Assembly (NCBI GenBank): GCA_913049555.1
Contig: CAJWYM010000031.1
Coordinates: 1 to 40,590 of the forward strand
Source: an uncultured Opitutia bacterium
Lineage (GTDB): Bacteria > Verrucomicrobiota > Verrucomicrobiia > Opitutales > CAJWYM01
Direction of reading: 5' to 3'
Length of the DNA: 40,590 nucleotides
The notes under the pieces were generated by a model. That model ran no database searches. It was not told the origin of the DNA and saw only the letters and a program-made list of their open reading frames with translations. Shown in pieces: positions 7,992-16,992 of this stretch (within the stretch, counting starts at the first letter, position 1; each line of letters starts with the position of its first letter). The translations under genes were made by a program, and so were the position numbers.

Positions 7992-9386
7992 TTAATTTTT
8001 TTTCCACCAATCATCTTTTCCAAGAGTTGGGAAATAACGTTCTTTCAATTGTGCATTCCAGTTTTCCCATTCCTGTAACAATTGTTTGCTTTTTTCCGGT
8101 TGAGAAGATTTCAAATTTTTCTTTTCGCTTATGTCCTCTTTAATGTTAAACAACTGATTTTCTGTATTTTTGTATTTTGTGTTTGCGACCAGCTTTACAT
8201 CTCCCGATCGGATGGCCATTCCATCATTTTCTCGTTTTCTCCAAAATAAAGTTTTGTGAGGAGCTTCAGATTTTTGGCCGGTAAGGTAAGGGATCAAATT
8301 GACTCCGTCCAATGGGCGATCTTTTGAGATCTGAACATTGGTTTGGGCTGTAATGGTGCTCATGATATCTAGGGAAATTACAGGATGTGGAAATTCCAAA
8401 GCAGAGGGAATAGTTCCTTTCCATTGCATTGCAAAGGGAACTCGGATACCGCCTTCAAATAAATCGCTTTTAAAACCTTTCAATGGATCATTGTTGGATG
8501 AATTTTTAGTAGTGCCCCCATTGTCCGATAAAAATACGACAATTGTATTTTCTTCGATTCCATTTCTTCTGAGAGTATCTAAAACTCTCCCAACTCCATC
8601 ATCTACTGAGCTTACCATAGCAGCATAAGTTCTTCTATTTTTATCTTCTATATTTGGAAATCTTGAAAGGTATTTCTCGGTTGCTTGTAAGGGAGCATGG
8701 GGAGCGTTGTAAGCCAAATATAGGAAAAAAGGATTGTCTTCTTGGACTTGTAGATCGATGTAACGGTTTGCAGCGTCGGTCAATTCATCTGTCAAGTAAT
8801 CATCAATTTCAATTCTTTGATGATTTTCCATGATTTTTGTTGAATACCATTGCCACTTTCTTGTGACTTGGCTCAAGTCTTGGATTGTAAGCATTTCAGG
8901 CATGTAGTTATGACCACCAGAAAGGAAGCCATAGAAATAATCAAAGCCTCTATTGAGTGGATGATTGCTTATGTGGCTACCCATGTGCCACTTTCCAATA
9001 ATTGCGCTTTTATACCCCACTTTTGTCAGAACTTCAGCCATATTTTCCTCTTCTTTGGGCAGTCCGGCAATTTCATTTTTTGGATCGATTGTAGGGTTCG
9101 TTGTATATCCAAATCGATCTTGATAGCGACCTGTCAATAGTCCGGCTCGACTGGGCCCGCAAACTGGAAAAGACACATATCCCTCTCTAAAAATAACTCC
9201 ATTGTTAGCCAAAGTATCTATGTTAGGAGTTGGTATATCCTCACAGCCATTGAACCCAACATCTTTATATCCTTGGTCATCGGTCAATATCACGATTAAG
9301 TTGGGAGTTTTTGCATGGATGGTTCCAAAGCATACACTAAATGTTAAGATTGATAGGGCGAGTTTATGGATTTTTTTAATGTTCAT
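7992..9386 (-). CDS. Secreted formylglycine-dependent sulfatase, S1_19-like (agar/carrageenan type)
   Basis: A 464-aa sulfatase. The signal peptide ends near IHA-KTP, and the mature protein opens with PNLIVILTDDQGY, whose Asp pair binds calcium. The maturation motif CGPSR is at residues 76-80, with Cys76 the formylglycine site, followed by LLTGRYQDRFGY. That stretch is typical of the S1_19-type group, which includes carrageenan and other red-algal galactan sulfatases. The subfamily call is by resemblance only. I place the start at 9386 because the longer frame would put 22 non-signal residues before the signal peptide and overlap the agarase gene. It lies 31 bp downstream of that gene on the same strand, so it probably shares its operon and operator. 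It likely removes sulfate from agar or porphyran-type chains so that glycosidases can act. Confidence 0.9.
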   Translation of the reverse strand: MNIKKIHKLALSILTFSVCFGTIHAKTPNLIVILTDDQGYKDVGFNGCEDIPTPNIDTLANNGVIFREGYVSFPVCGPSRAGLLTGRYQDRFGYTTNPTIDPKNEIAGLPKEEENMAEVLTKVGYKSAIIGKWHMGSHISNHPLNRGFDYFYGFLSGGHNYMPEMLTIQDLSQVTRKWQWYSTKIMENHQRIEIDDYLTDELTDAANRYIDLQVQEDNPFFLYLAYNAPHAPLQATEKYLSRFPNIEDKNRRTYAAMVSSVDDGVGRVLDTLRRNGIEENTIVVFLSDNGGTTKNSSNNDPLKGFKSDLFEGGIRVPFAMQWKGTIPSALEFPHPVISLDIMSTITAQTNVQISKDRPLDGVNLIPYLTGQKSEAPHKTLFWRKRENDGMAIRSGDVKLVANTKYKNTENQLFNIKEDISEKKNLKSSQPEKSKQLLQEWENWNAQLKERYFPTLGKDDWWKKN

Positions 9387-9417
9387 TAGATGCGTTGATT
9401 TTAAAGTTTTAAGGATT

Positions 9418-11475
9418 TTAATTGTATCTTTCTGAGTAGATTTTGTAGCCAATTTCGCGAACTTTTTGAATCAATTCTGGGTAAGGCGTGTCTGTGATGT
9501 CTAGCATTCCAATTTGAAAGTTTTCTCCATCTTGTCCACGTCCAGTAAAAGCTTGAGATCCATATTGAAACCAATGAGTTCCGAGCATCAGCGGATTCTT
9601 CAGGGCTCCTTTCACGAATTCGTAATAATGAATGGCTCGATCCTCTTGGTCAGAACTGTAATTCAATCCGGTATGAAACATTCCTCGATCGAGGGCCCCA
9701 AAGTGAAATTCGGTGGCCATCATGGGTTTTGAAAGGTTTGGAACCGGACCGGTAAAATCGGCAATGGATTTTCGATATAAGTTATAGCTAATTACGTCGC
9801 AATATTTTTGAGCGATTCTCATTGGAACTGGGTCAATATGATCATGGAATCGGCATCCGAGGTAGAGGTGATTAGGAAATACTTTTTTAAATTCGGAACG
9901 ACAGAGTTTAAAATATTTTTCACACATATTTTCATAAAATGCATCGACTTCTGTTTGAGTCTGTTCATAAGGAATCACTTTTTTCCTTTCGAGGAGACTA
10001 TTGAAGTTTGAAAATTGAGTATCCCATTTCTTGTTCAATTTTTGAATCGTTTGGAATTTTTCTTTGAGTTTGGATACAAAGAATTTCTTTGCGGGTTGGG
10101 ATGCTGAGGCTTTAAAGAGGATGGCATTGAATTTTTCGGCACTTTCCCAGTGAAGTTCATTGTTTATATAAGAACCCATATGGTAAGGGGAATAGGCGCT
10201 GGGTCGCGTGGCAGCATACTCAATAGCCTCACGCAAATTTGTTTCGTAGTCCGGGTGCCAGAGATCAGGGAACTTACTTCCTAGGTTCACTTTGTTAGGA
10301 TGGATGGCTAGAGTAAATGGAGTTCGCTCCAATTTCTGCGTTTCGTCATCGGACCAGTTTCCGATGGTATTCAATCCCCAACTTCTAAGCCTTTTGTGGT
10401 GCTTCTTTTGGATTATATTTTGCCAATTGTCACCGTACTTTTCTAATAAATTGGCTCTGGTGAAATTGTAGGTCTGCTGTTGGTTTTTTGGACTCTTCAG
10501 GAATTGAAATTTTGGATCTTCTGGTTCGGGAATACTTCTAAAATAATGCTCGCGCCCTTCTGTGATTGTATAGGCACCGTGAGTGTTGACACAGGTAACC
10601 CCATGAGACCAAAACAAACATCCACTAGGATCAATAAACCACCATTTGCCCTCTATAAGTTGAACTCTGAAATAACCAGTTGCTTTCTGTTTGGGACCGT
10701 TTTGCCATCCTCCCCATTTGTTCCAAGTGACAGGCTCTGGATATTTTTGCAGATCGATTTTCTCTGCTTGAATATTGGCGTTGAGATCTTGTTTGGTATA
10801 GACTTTACCGGGCCAATCACCGTGAATAAATTGTCCATATTTGTCAATAAAGGGAAATTCTAGTTTTTCGCTTCGATGGAACTTTTCATGAAACCTTATA
10901 GGCGTTATTCTTTCAATTCTGTAGGTGGTTCCTTTAGATGCGAGTGCCTCGTTCTTGATCGCTTTGTGAGAGAAAGTAATTTCAGAGATGTTTGAAGGAT
11001 CTACGTCTCTCCACCATTTGATTTCAGTATTGGGACCCGCTCGCAGTCCAATTAGATCTGGGTATTTTTCTTGGAACCAGTCATCATCAGCCAGAAAATA
11101 GACCAATAGATTTTTTCTTTCCCCAGGGTCTAGGTATCTTGAGTGGTATTGCCCCGGGTTGTATCCATTGATGACGCTGTCAGGGCTTTTAAGAAAAACC
11201 TGGGGAATGATTCTTTCTTTTGTTGGATTGAATAAAGTAATTTCAAGAGCTTGAAAATCTTTAAAATCCCAAGGTTTTAAAGATTTTAAGGTGAGGGTAG
11301 CGGATCCTATTCCAGGTTCCGTCTCCTCGTAGAGTAGGGTTTTGTCCTTAGTAATTTTGAGGGATGAGGAAATTGTAGAGATTGTTAGGTTCTCTGAGGT
11401 CAATTCAATACTTTCTGACATCGTTATTAATGGAAAGATCAGAGATAGAGTTAGGAGGATTAAGAATGATTTCAT
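9418..11475 (-). CDS. GH50-type beta-agarase, secreted
   Basis: A 685-aa enzyme with a signal peptide (MKSFLILLTLSLIFPLITMS). Residues about 20-195 form a beta-rich, CBM-like domain, followed by a (beta/alpha)8 catalytic domain. Catalytic candidates are Glu440 (acid/base, in INNELHWES) and Glu589 (nucleophile, in MATEFHFGAL). The NE and TEFHFG sites about 150 residues apart, preceded by WWFIDPSGCLFWSHGVTCV, match clan GH-A enzymes of GH50 type. GH50 enzymes cut agarose, often exo-wise, releasing neoagarobiose. I chose the ATG at 11475 (eighth residue of the longest frame) because it begins the signal peptide. It is first in an operon with the sulfatase, with an operator palindrome 26 nt upstream. 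Specificity towards agarose versus porphyran is not proven. Confidence 0.78.
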   Translation of the reverse strand: MKSFLILLTLSLIFPLITMSESIELTSENLTISTISSSLKITKDKTLLYEETEPGIGSATLTLKSLKPWDFKDFQALEITLFNPTKERIIPQVFLKSPDSVINGYNPGQYHSRYLDPGERKNLLVYFLADDDWFQEKYPDLIGLRAGPNTEIKWWRDVDPSNISEITFSHKAIKNEALASKGTTYRIERITPIRFHEKFHRSEKLEFPFIDKYGQFIHGDWPGKVYTKQDLNANIQAEKIDLQKYPEPVTWNKWGGWQNGPKQKATGYFRVQLIEGKWWFIDPSGCLFWSHGVTCVNTHGAYTITEGREHYFRSIPEPEDPKFQFLKSPKNQQQTYNFTRANLLEKYGDNWQNIIQKKHHKRLRSWGLNTIGNWSDDETQKLERTPFTLAIHPNKVNLGSKFPDLWHPDYETNLREAIEYAATRPSAYSPYHMGSYINNELHWESAEKFNAILFKASASQPAKKFFVSKLKEKFQTIQKLNKKWDTQFSNFNSLLERKKVIPYEQTQTEVDAFYENMCEKYFKLCRSEFKKVFPNHLYLGCRFHDHIDPVPMRIAQKYCDVISYNLYRKSIADFTGPVPNLSKPMMATEFHFGALDRGMFHTGLNYSSDQEDRAIHYYEFVKGALKNPLMLGTHWFQYGSQAFTGRGQDGENFQIGMLDITDTPYPELIQKVREIGYKIYSERYN

Positions 11476-11824
11476 AAGTTTAAAATGAAGATACAATTAT
11501 CATACTATAATATTAATTGAGATTTTTTCAAATGGATTTTTAATTTAATCTTTGAGAATGCATTGAGGAATGTTTACATCTCAAATGGCCGAGTTTTTTT
11601 AAAAAAAGACCCCGGAGTCATTAGGATCTCTTTCTCCATACCTTAGTCACCAAAGTTAAAAAGCCTTGAATGGATTCCATCGCTTCCCCGTGATCTACCC
11701 TAATGAATCTCGGGGAATTGTAGGAGTAAGTAAGCAAAATAATTTTATTTAACAATGGAAAATGGGTTTAGAGGAGAATGATGGGGGTGATGAGAATTAT
11801 TTAAATAAGGATCCGCATCTATGG
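11476..11824. other. 349-bp gap between the MFS and GH50 genes
   Basis: Holds the operator at 11502-11516. Further up, a T7A7 tract (11594-11607) adjoins GACCCCGGAGTC (11608-11619). Read on the minus strand, this is a small imperfect hairpin followed by seven T residues, a weak candidate terminator for the MFS gene. A wider inverted repeat (TTCCCCG 11684-11690, CGGGGAA 11711-11717) has a 20-nt loop. No gene seen. Confidence 0.45.
11502..11516. promoter_or_regulatory. Putative GntR-family operator before the GH50-sulfatase operon
   Basis: ATACTATAATATTAA contains a perfect TANTATNATANTA core (11503-11515), 26 nt before the GH50 start codon on the minus strand. Spacing to the start codon is like that of the other sites. 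Confidence 0.6.
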
Positions 11825-13300
11825 CTATACTTTTCCGCGTCGAATTTCTAACTCATTTCTGATTTCAGTCATCTTCTCTTTTGTGAGTGGGTAGATTTGG
11901 ATCATAATGTAGGTGAGAATAAAGCAAGCTGCTGGTAAAATAATAAACAGCAGGCGCATTGCTAGAAATGTGCTTTCAGTTTGGGTCCCCCCTAAGTCTT
12001 TATCAAAATTTGTCATGGTTAATAAGATTCCTGATAGGGCTATAGATAAGGATGCTCCTGCTTTCATAACCCATCCGCTGACAGCTCCAAAAATTCCTTC
12101 TCTTCGATTCCCATTTTTATGCTCATCATAATCTGTATAATCCGCGAGCATGGACATGAAAATGGCCCAAAGACCTGTGTATGCAGGAGCAAAGAAAATA
12201 GGAATAATAAGCGTTAAATATGGATTTTCGGGAGTGAATAGAAACCATTTCGCAGCAGAGCCGGAAAGGCCAAAAAGAACGCAAACCGTTAAGATTTTCT
12301 TCTTTTCAATATTCATCCAGTAGCGTTTCAATGCCCAAAGAAAAAAGAAACCTAAAAATTGAGTGATGTTCCCACCGATGGCAGCATATTTATAACCGGC
12401 TTTTAAGTCTCCTCCCCATACATAAAAAAGATTTACATAGAGTCCTAGCGCACCTAATAAAGCAGTGCTGCACAACAGTCCCAGACCTAAAGAGTGCAAG
12501 GTTATAAAGCAACGGTCTTTACTGAATTCTTTAAAGCTTTTGAAAAGATTTACTTTTTCTTGCTTTTTGGCGACTTTGTAATAGCGCTCTTGAGTGTATT
12601 TGTAAACGGAGAATCCAGCAATCAGGATGAGCACACTACAAGCCCCTGTTACTGCACGAATTCCGGTGACAGGATCTCCAAAAAAATCCATCTGAGAGAG
12701 TGGTAAGATCCAGACGACTCCAATCTGAAAAAACTTATTCATGTAAGCGGAGTAAATACTTACCGCTGTTCTCTCTTTGTAGTCAGCAGTCAGTTCCGTT
12801 CCTAATGCTCTAAATGGAACTGAAAAAATAGTATAAGTGGTAAAGAAAAAGATGCAGGCACAAACAAAATAAATTGTTTTTGCACTGTCTGCCCAGCTAG
12901 GAGAGGCAAACCACAAGAGTGGAAAGGAGAATGCCATAAGTAAGGCTCCTATTAGAATAAAGGGTCTTCTTCTCCCATTTTTTCCTTTCCAATTGTCTGA
13001 AATAGTTCCCATTATAGGATCTGAAACTGCGTCCCAGAATCTCATAGCTCCCATAACAATCCCTATAATTGCTGGGCTCAGCCCGAGGGAAATGTTATAC
13101 ACTGGAGTAGCCAGTGAATTAATGCCCGCTTCACCAAATTGATTGCAGAAAGAACCCAATCCATAAGCAGCTTTTTCTTTTACAGGCAGAGTTTCCCCTT
13201 CTGCAAGAGAGTCTTTAGATTTTGCAGGAGCGTCTTTTGTAGGAACATTTCCCATTTGTTGGCTGTTGTGGTTTGGTTGTATATCTAGTGCATCACTCAT
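11825..13300 (-). CDS. MFS sugar:cation symporter, GPH (melibiose-carrier) family
   Basis: A 491-aa membrane protein with about 12 hydrophobic helices. After a polar N-terminus of about 40 residues comes VKEKAAYGLGSFCNQFG, then MRFWDAVSDPIMGTISDNWKGKNGRRRPFILIG, which carries the GPH hallmark of cation-site Asp residues (WDAVSDP) and the DxxxxxxGRRRP loop. The family imports mono- and oligosaccharides with Na+ or H+. Position next to the agarase operon and a perfect copy of the shared operator suggest it imports agar-derived sugars such as anhydrogalactose or neoagarobiose. An alternative start at Met16 (13255) is possible: the operator lies only 2 bp from the ATG used here, leaving no room for a ribosome binding site. 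Confidence 0.88.
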   Translation of the reverse strand: MSDALDIQPNHNSQQMGNVPTKDAPAKSKDSLAEGETLPVKEKAAYGLGSFCNQFGEAGINSLATPVYNISLGLSPAIIGIVMGAMRFWDAVSDPIMGTISDNWKGKNGRRRPFILIGALLMAFSFPLLWFASPSWADSAKTIYFVCACIFFFTTYTIFSVPFRALGTELTADYKERTAVSIYSAYMNKFFQIGVVWILPLSQMDFFGDPVTGIRAVTGACSVLILIAGFSVYKYTQERYYKVAKKQEKVNLFKSFKEFSKDRCFITLHSLGLGLLCSTALLGALGLYVNLFYVWGGDLKAGYKYAAIGGNITQFLGFFFLWALKRYWMNIEKKKILTVCVLFGLSGSAAKWFLFTPENPYLTLIIPIFFAPAYTGLWAIFMSMLADYTDYDEHKNGNRREGIFGAVSGWVMKAGASLSIALSGILLTMTNFDKDLGGTQTESTFLAMRLLFIILPAACFILTYIMIQIYPLTKEKMTEIRNELEIRRGKV

Positions 13301-13805
13301 ATGTACTATTATATTACTTTATTGAAAAATTAAAAGTAATTTTTTATTTTTTGAGTCATTAAAACACATTTTAGTTTTTCTAGTATCCATTCAAAAGATT
13401 GAATCCTAGGAACTTATAAGCTTCTAGAGCCTATTCAATTGGAAATTGTTTTTTAAAGACTCAAATTGTTAGCAACGAATTTCCTTTGAATTTTTTGACC
13501 AACAGTGGGTTTTAGTGTGTATTAAAATACCTTTGAGTCCTTTCTAAGTCTTAACAGCCTAATTTTTCAAAATTAATTTTAGTGTCGCTCCTTTTCGAGT
13601 GGATTTTTAACTGGTGCCAAAACTTTTTCAGAATCATTGTTTTACTGATTTGATTATGGCTTACAGTCAATGATTGATTAGTTTCATATCTGTAGTAATT
13701 TTTCTTATTGTTATTCAAAAGCCTCCCTTATAATTATTTGGATTTTGTTGGGCTTGACCTCAATGAGTTTGTAAAAGTAATTTTTTTTATTAACATGATA
13801 CAATT
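13301..13805. other. 505-bp divergent intergenic region
   Basis: Separates the MFS gene from the adenylate kinase-like gene, transcribed away from each other. Besides the operator at 13303-13317 it is AT-rich sequence that should hold the promoter for the gene at 13806. No ORF, tRNA or further palindrome seen. Confidence 0.5.
13303..13317. promoter_or_regulatory. Putative GntR-family operator before the MFS transporter (perfect copy)
   Basis: GTACTATTATATTAC matches GTANTATNATANTAC at every defined position, including the outer G and C, and is the best copy in the window. It ends 2 bp from the annotated MFS start codon. The minus strand contains TATAAT within it. Confidence 0.65.
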
Positions 13806-15017
13806 ATGGCGATGGAAACAATCTCAGATAAAAAACTAGACAACCGTCCTGATGACTTAGAGGTGAAGGATGCCCACTTGATTTTTAATCATGTTTGGAA
13901 TGAATTGGTCGATGAATACGGCGAAGATCACCTTTGTTTTCCTAAGGAAATATTTTGGTTGAATGGTGCGCCTGGATCCGGAAAAGGAACCCACACTCGA
14001 TTCATTATGGATTTAAGAGATATGATGCAGGAGCCGGTTGTTGTCAGTTCTCTTTTAAAGAGTCCCCAGGCTAAAAAGATGATTGATGCGGGGATGCTTG
14101 TGGGTGATAAGGATGTAGTAGGTTTGGTTTTTCGAAAGTTATTGGAAGCGCAATACGAAAAAGGAGCTATTGTGGATGGTTTTCCTCGCACGAAGGTTCA
14201 AGTAGAATGTCTGAAGCTTTTGCATGCCCGATTGAATCAATTGCGACTTAAATATCTAGATACTTTGCGAGAGTCCTTATTTCCTAAACCGCAATTTCAT
14301 ATTATTGTTTTATTCATTGACGAAAAAGAAAGTGTGGCGCGTCAGGTAAAGCGTGGTAGAAAGATGATTGAGCACAATGAGAAAGTAAAACTCTCTGGTA
14401 TGGGGGAGCTTATTGAGGTTCGAGTTACAGATTTGGATGAGAATACGACACGCAACCGTTATCGAACGTTTAAGGAGCAAACTTATGACTCTTTGACTAC
14501 TTTGAGGGAGTTGTTTCATTATCATTTTGTCAGTGCCCATGGATCCATCGCGAATGTCCAAGAGAGAATTATTGATGAGTTGAAATACCAAAGTTCATTG
14601 GAGTTGAACCAAGATACCTACGATCGACTTTCAATCATTCCAATTTCGGACACTTTAGCGACTCACGCCCGCCAAGAATTGATCACTCGGTTGGAAAATT
14701 ATGAAAAGGTACATACGGTTCTTTTTAAGCGGGTGGTTGATTTAATAAACAGTAAGTTCATCCCAATTATTCGTAGGCATGCAATTTCTGGTACTGCGAT
14801 TATCAACTCTGAAAACAATGTTTTTGAGGAGCCCATTGCGTTGACTATTTTGTTGGATGTATTCTCTGAGAGAGGCTACCATGCCACTATTGACATAAAC
14901 AAAGTTCAAGTCCCGGATACGATCGATCCGAAAACTTTCAAGATCACTTGCAAAGTCAAAAAGGTTTACAGCGTTAGAGTTCGCTTTCAAGGGTCTGAAA
15001 TTCGCCGAGGTCATTAA
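13806..15017 (+). CDS. Long adenylate kinase-like nucleoside monophosphate kinase
   Basis: A 403-aa protein with an adenylate kinase core at about residues 45-265. The P-loop GAPGSGKGT is at 54-62, VVSSLL marks the NMP-binding region, and VDGFPRT (123-129) is the adenylate kinase signature. RQVKRGRK and a later NRYRTF-type arginine segment correspond to the lid and catalytic arginines. Normal bacterial Adk is about 215 aa. Here there are about 45 extra N-terminal residues and a 140-residue C-terminal extension that I cannot assign. Expected reaction: ATP + AMP to 2 ADP, or a related monophosphate. It is followed 20 bp later by an aminopeptidase on the same strand. Whether it is the cell's only Adk cannot be told. 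Confidence 0.85.
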   Translation: MAMETISDKKLDNRPDDLEVKDAHLIFNHVWNELVDEYGEDHLCFPKEIFWLNGAPGSGKGTHTRFIMDLRDMMQEPVVVSSLLKSPQAKKMIDAGMLVGDKDVVGLVFRKLLEAQYEKGAIVDGFPRTKVQVECLKLLHARLNQLRLKYLDTLRESLFPKPQFHIIVLFIDEKESVARQVKRGRKMIEHNEKVKLSGMGELIEVRVTDLDENTTRNRYRTFKEQTYDSLTTLRELFHYHFVSAHGSIANVQERIIDELKYQSSLELNQDTYDRLSIIPISDTLATHARQELITRLENYEKVHTVLFKRVVDLINSKFIPIIRRHAISGTAIINSENNVFEEPIALTILLDVFSERGYHATIDINKVQVPDTIDPKTFKITCKVKKVYSVRVRFQGSEIRRGH

Positions 15018-15037
15018 ATCTTGTTATTATTGTTACC

Positions 15038-16150
15038 ATGAATTCCAATTATTATAAATTAGCAAAGGTTCTGACCCAATTTTCAACAAATTTAAAAGAA
15101 GGGGATCGGGTATTGATTGATGTTTTAGAGACGCCCGAGGAAATGGTGGTTGCTCTAATCCGAGAAGCGAGAAAATTGGGTGCGATACCGTTTGTTAATA
15201 TTCAGCAAAGTGTGGTTTCTCGTGAATTGTTTATGGATGCCAGTGAGGGTCAATTTCATATTGCGAGTCAATGGGAACTTGCACGCATGAAAAAAATGGA
15301 TGCGTATATAGCCATTCGAGGATCCAACAATATCTTTGAACAATCAGATGTTTCTGCGCAGAAAATGAGTTTGGCGATGCGAGAAATGAAACCTGTTCTG
15401 GATTGGCGGGTGAAGAAGACTCGTTGGGTCGTTCTTCGCTGGCCTACTTCTGCTATGGCCCAGCAGGCAGGTATGAGCACGGAAGCTTTTGAAGACTTTT
15501 ATTTTAAAGTTTGCACGCTTGATTATTCAAAGATGATTCCAGGTATGGATGCTTTGAAAATTCTTATGGAAAAGACGGACCAAGTTTTTATAAAAGGACC
15601 TGGCACCCATCTAAAATTTTCAATCAAAGGCATTCCTGCCATCCCTTGTGGAGGCAATTACAACATCCCTGATGGGGAGGTTTTTTCTTGTCCCATTAAA
15701 GACAGCGTTGAGGGAACCATCACTTTCAACGCTCCGACTACTTATCAGGGTAAATCTTTCGACAACATTCAGTTGACTTTTAGTAAGGGCAAGATTGTCA
15801 AAGCAACTTCAAGTGACTCAGTAAGTTTGAACAATATTTTAGACTCTGATGAGGGCGCTCGTTACATTGGTGAGTTTGCAATTGCTTTCAATCCCTACAT
15901 TCAAGAACCTATGAGAGATATTTTATTTGATGAAAAAATCTGTGGTTCTTTTCACTTTACACCGGGTCAGGCTTATGAGGAAGCGGACAATGGGAATAAA
16001 TCTCAAGTGCATTGGGATATGGTTTCCATTCAAAGGCCTGAGTATGGTGGAGGCGAAATTTATTTTGACAATCAATTGATCCGTAAAGAAGGTTTGTTTT
16101 TACCCACGGCTCTACAGAAGCTGAATCCGGAATTTCTGATCAAAGATTAG
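15038..16150 (+). CDS. M29-family metalloaminopeptidase (AmpS/leucyl aminopeptidase type)
   Basis: A 370-aa cytoplasmic peptidase. The metal ligands expected for family M29 are present in order: Glu214 ([11 protein letters not shown]), Glu279 ([10 protein letters not shown]), His306 (GSFHFTPG), and His325 with Asp327 (QVHWDMVS). The N-terminal half has the Rossmann-like layout of the family ([24 protein letters not shown]). Family members remove N-terminal residues using two divalent metals. It lies 20 bp after the adenylate kinase-like gene, so probably in the same transcript. A 7-bp hairpin follows the stop codon. Confidence 0.93.
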   Translation: MNSNYYKLAKVLTQFSTNLKEGDRVLIDVLETPEEMVVALIREARKLGAIPFVNIQQSVVSRELFMDASEGQFHIASQWELARMKKMDAYIAIRGSNNIFEQSDVSAQKMSLAMREMKPVLDWRVKKTRWVVLRWPTSAMAQQAGMSTEAFEDFYFKVCTLDYSKMIPGMDALKILMEKTDQVFIKGPGTHLKFSIKGIPAIPCGGNYNIPDGEVFSCPIKDSVEGTITFNAPTTYQGKSFDNIQLTFSKGKIVKATSSDSVSLNNILDSDEGARYIGEFAIAFNPYIQEPMRDILFDEKICGSFHFTPGQAYEEADNGNKSQVHWDMVSIQRPEYGGGEIYFDNQLIRKEGLFLPTALQKLNPEFLIKD

Positions 16151-16163
16151 TTTGAGAGGTGAA

Positions 16164-16183
16164 TCTTCTGCTTTTACAGAAGA
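16164..16183. terminator. Possible weak terminator hairpin
   Basis: TCTTCTG (16164-16170) and CAGAAGA (16177-16183) form a perfect 7-bp stem with a 6-nt loop, 13 bp after the aminopeptidase stop. No T-run follows on the plus strand, so it is at best a weak or factor-assisted terminator. Confidence 0.35.
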
Positions 16184-16255
16184 AACAGGAAACATTTTGA
16201 TAAAGGAACTTTTGTTGTTTTTCAAAAAGAATTTTTTAGTTTTCAACTCTTTGAT

Positions 16256-16894
16256 TCAGAACCAAGTTACCTTCCCTTCAATGGCTTTAATAATAAATAC
16301 GCCTATATTTTTTGTTAAATGCGCCAATATAGGAGGTAAGAGGGAGTTCTGAATATTCAAGGAGCTGAATCTCACACAGTAGAACCAAATGGAATTGGTA
16401 AATATAAAAAAGGTAGAAAAAAGACCTTTTGTGTTGAGATTTATATTCCAAGCTCCTTTGTGGATTTCCCAAAAAGAGAATTCTTCATTTCTGAGCCAAA
16501 AATAAGGGTGGAAAATTGCAAATAAGATAGAAAAAAGAAAAATAGAAATCCAAAGTTTCATCTTATTTTTAGGATTCGCAAAGAGATATCCTCTAAAAAT
16601 GACTTCTTCAATAAAAGAGGCAGAAATTATCATACATAAAAACAATAAAGAAATTTCACTCTGCTCCTCGGAGATGCCAAACCAGTATTCCCCTGCCGTT
16701 TCAAGAAATAATAAAATCAAAGAACCGACAACTGCTATTTTTAAAAGTTTATTGGGAGCTGGGTAAGCTCCGGGTAAAAAAGGTTCCTCCACTGAAGATC
16801 CATTCCGATTTTTTTTTAAATCTTTACACCATTGGATGAAAAAGTAGAGACAAATTAGGGATGTGAGAATGATTAGGATTGGATCTTCTTTCAT
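16256..16894 (-). CDS. CPBP-family (CAAX/Abi) intramembrane metalloprotease
   Basis: A 212-aa membrane protein with about six hydrophobic segments. It carries the CPBP catalytic motifs: EExxxR at residues 96-101 (FIEEVIFRGYLF), a conserved His at 129 (FAIFHPYF) and HxxxN at 192-196 (LAHLTKN). Members include Rce1-like CAAX proteases and bacteriocin-immunity proteins; the bacterial substrate is usually unknown. It sits alone on the minus strand between plus-strand genes, convergent with the aminopeptidase and divergent from the polyprenyl synthase gene. Confidence 0.9.
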   Translation of the reverse strand: MKEDPILIILTSLICLYFFIQWCKDLKKNRNGSSVEEPFLPGAYPAPNKLLKIAVVGSLILLFLETAGEYWFGISEEQSEISLLFLCMIISASFIEEVIFRGYLFANPKNKMKLWISIFLFSILFAIFHPYFWLRNEEFSFWEIHKGAWNINLNTKGLFSTFFIFTNSIWFYCVRFSSLNIQNSLLPPILAHLTKNIGVFIIKAIEGKVTWF

Positions 16895-16992
16895 GATTTT
16901 CTGAAAAACTAAACTTCAATCGATCAATGATTGGGTTGTAATCCTACTTTTCTCATTGAAAGTATTAACTTAAAGGTTTAAATTAAAAGCAT

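Noticed and set aside
9387-9452. Upstream extension of the S1_19-like sulfatase frame
   Set aside because: It would place 22 residues before a signal peptide and overlap the agarase 3' end; the ATG at 9386 fits better.
16152-16352. Plus-strand frame after the aminopeptidase gene
   Set aside because: It needs a TTG start and its second half overlaps the well-supported CPBP protease gene on the other strand.
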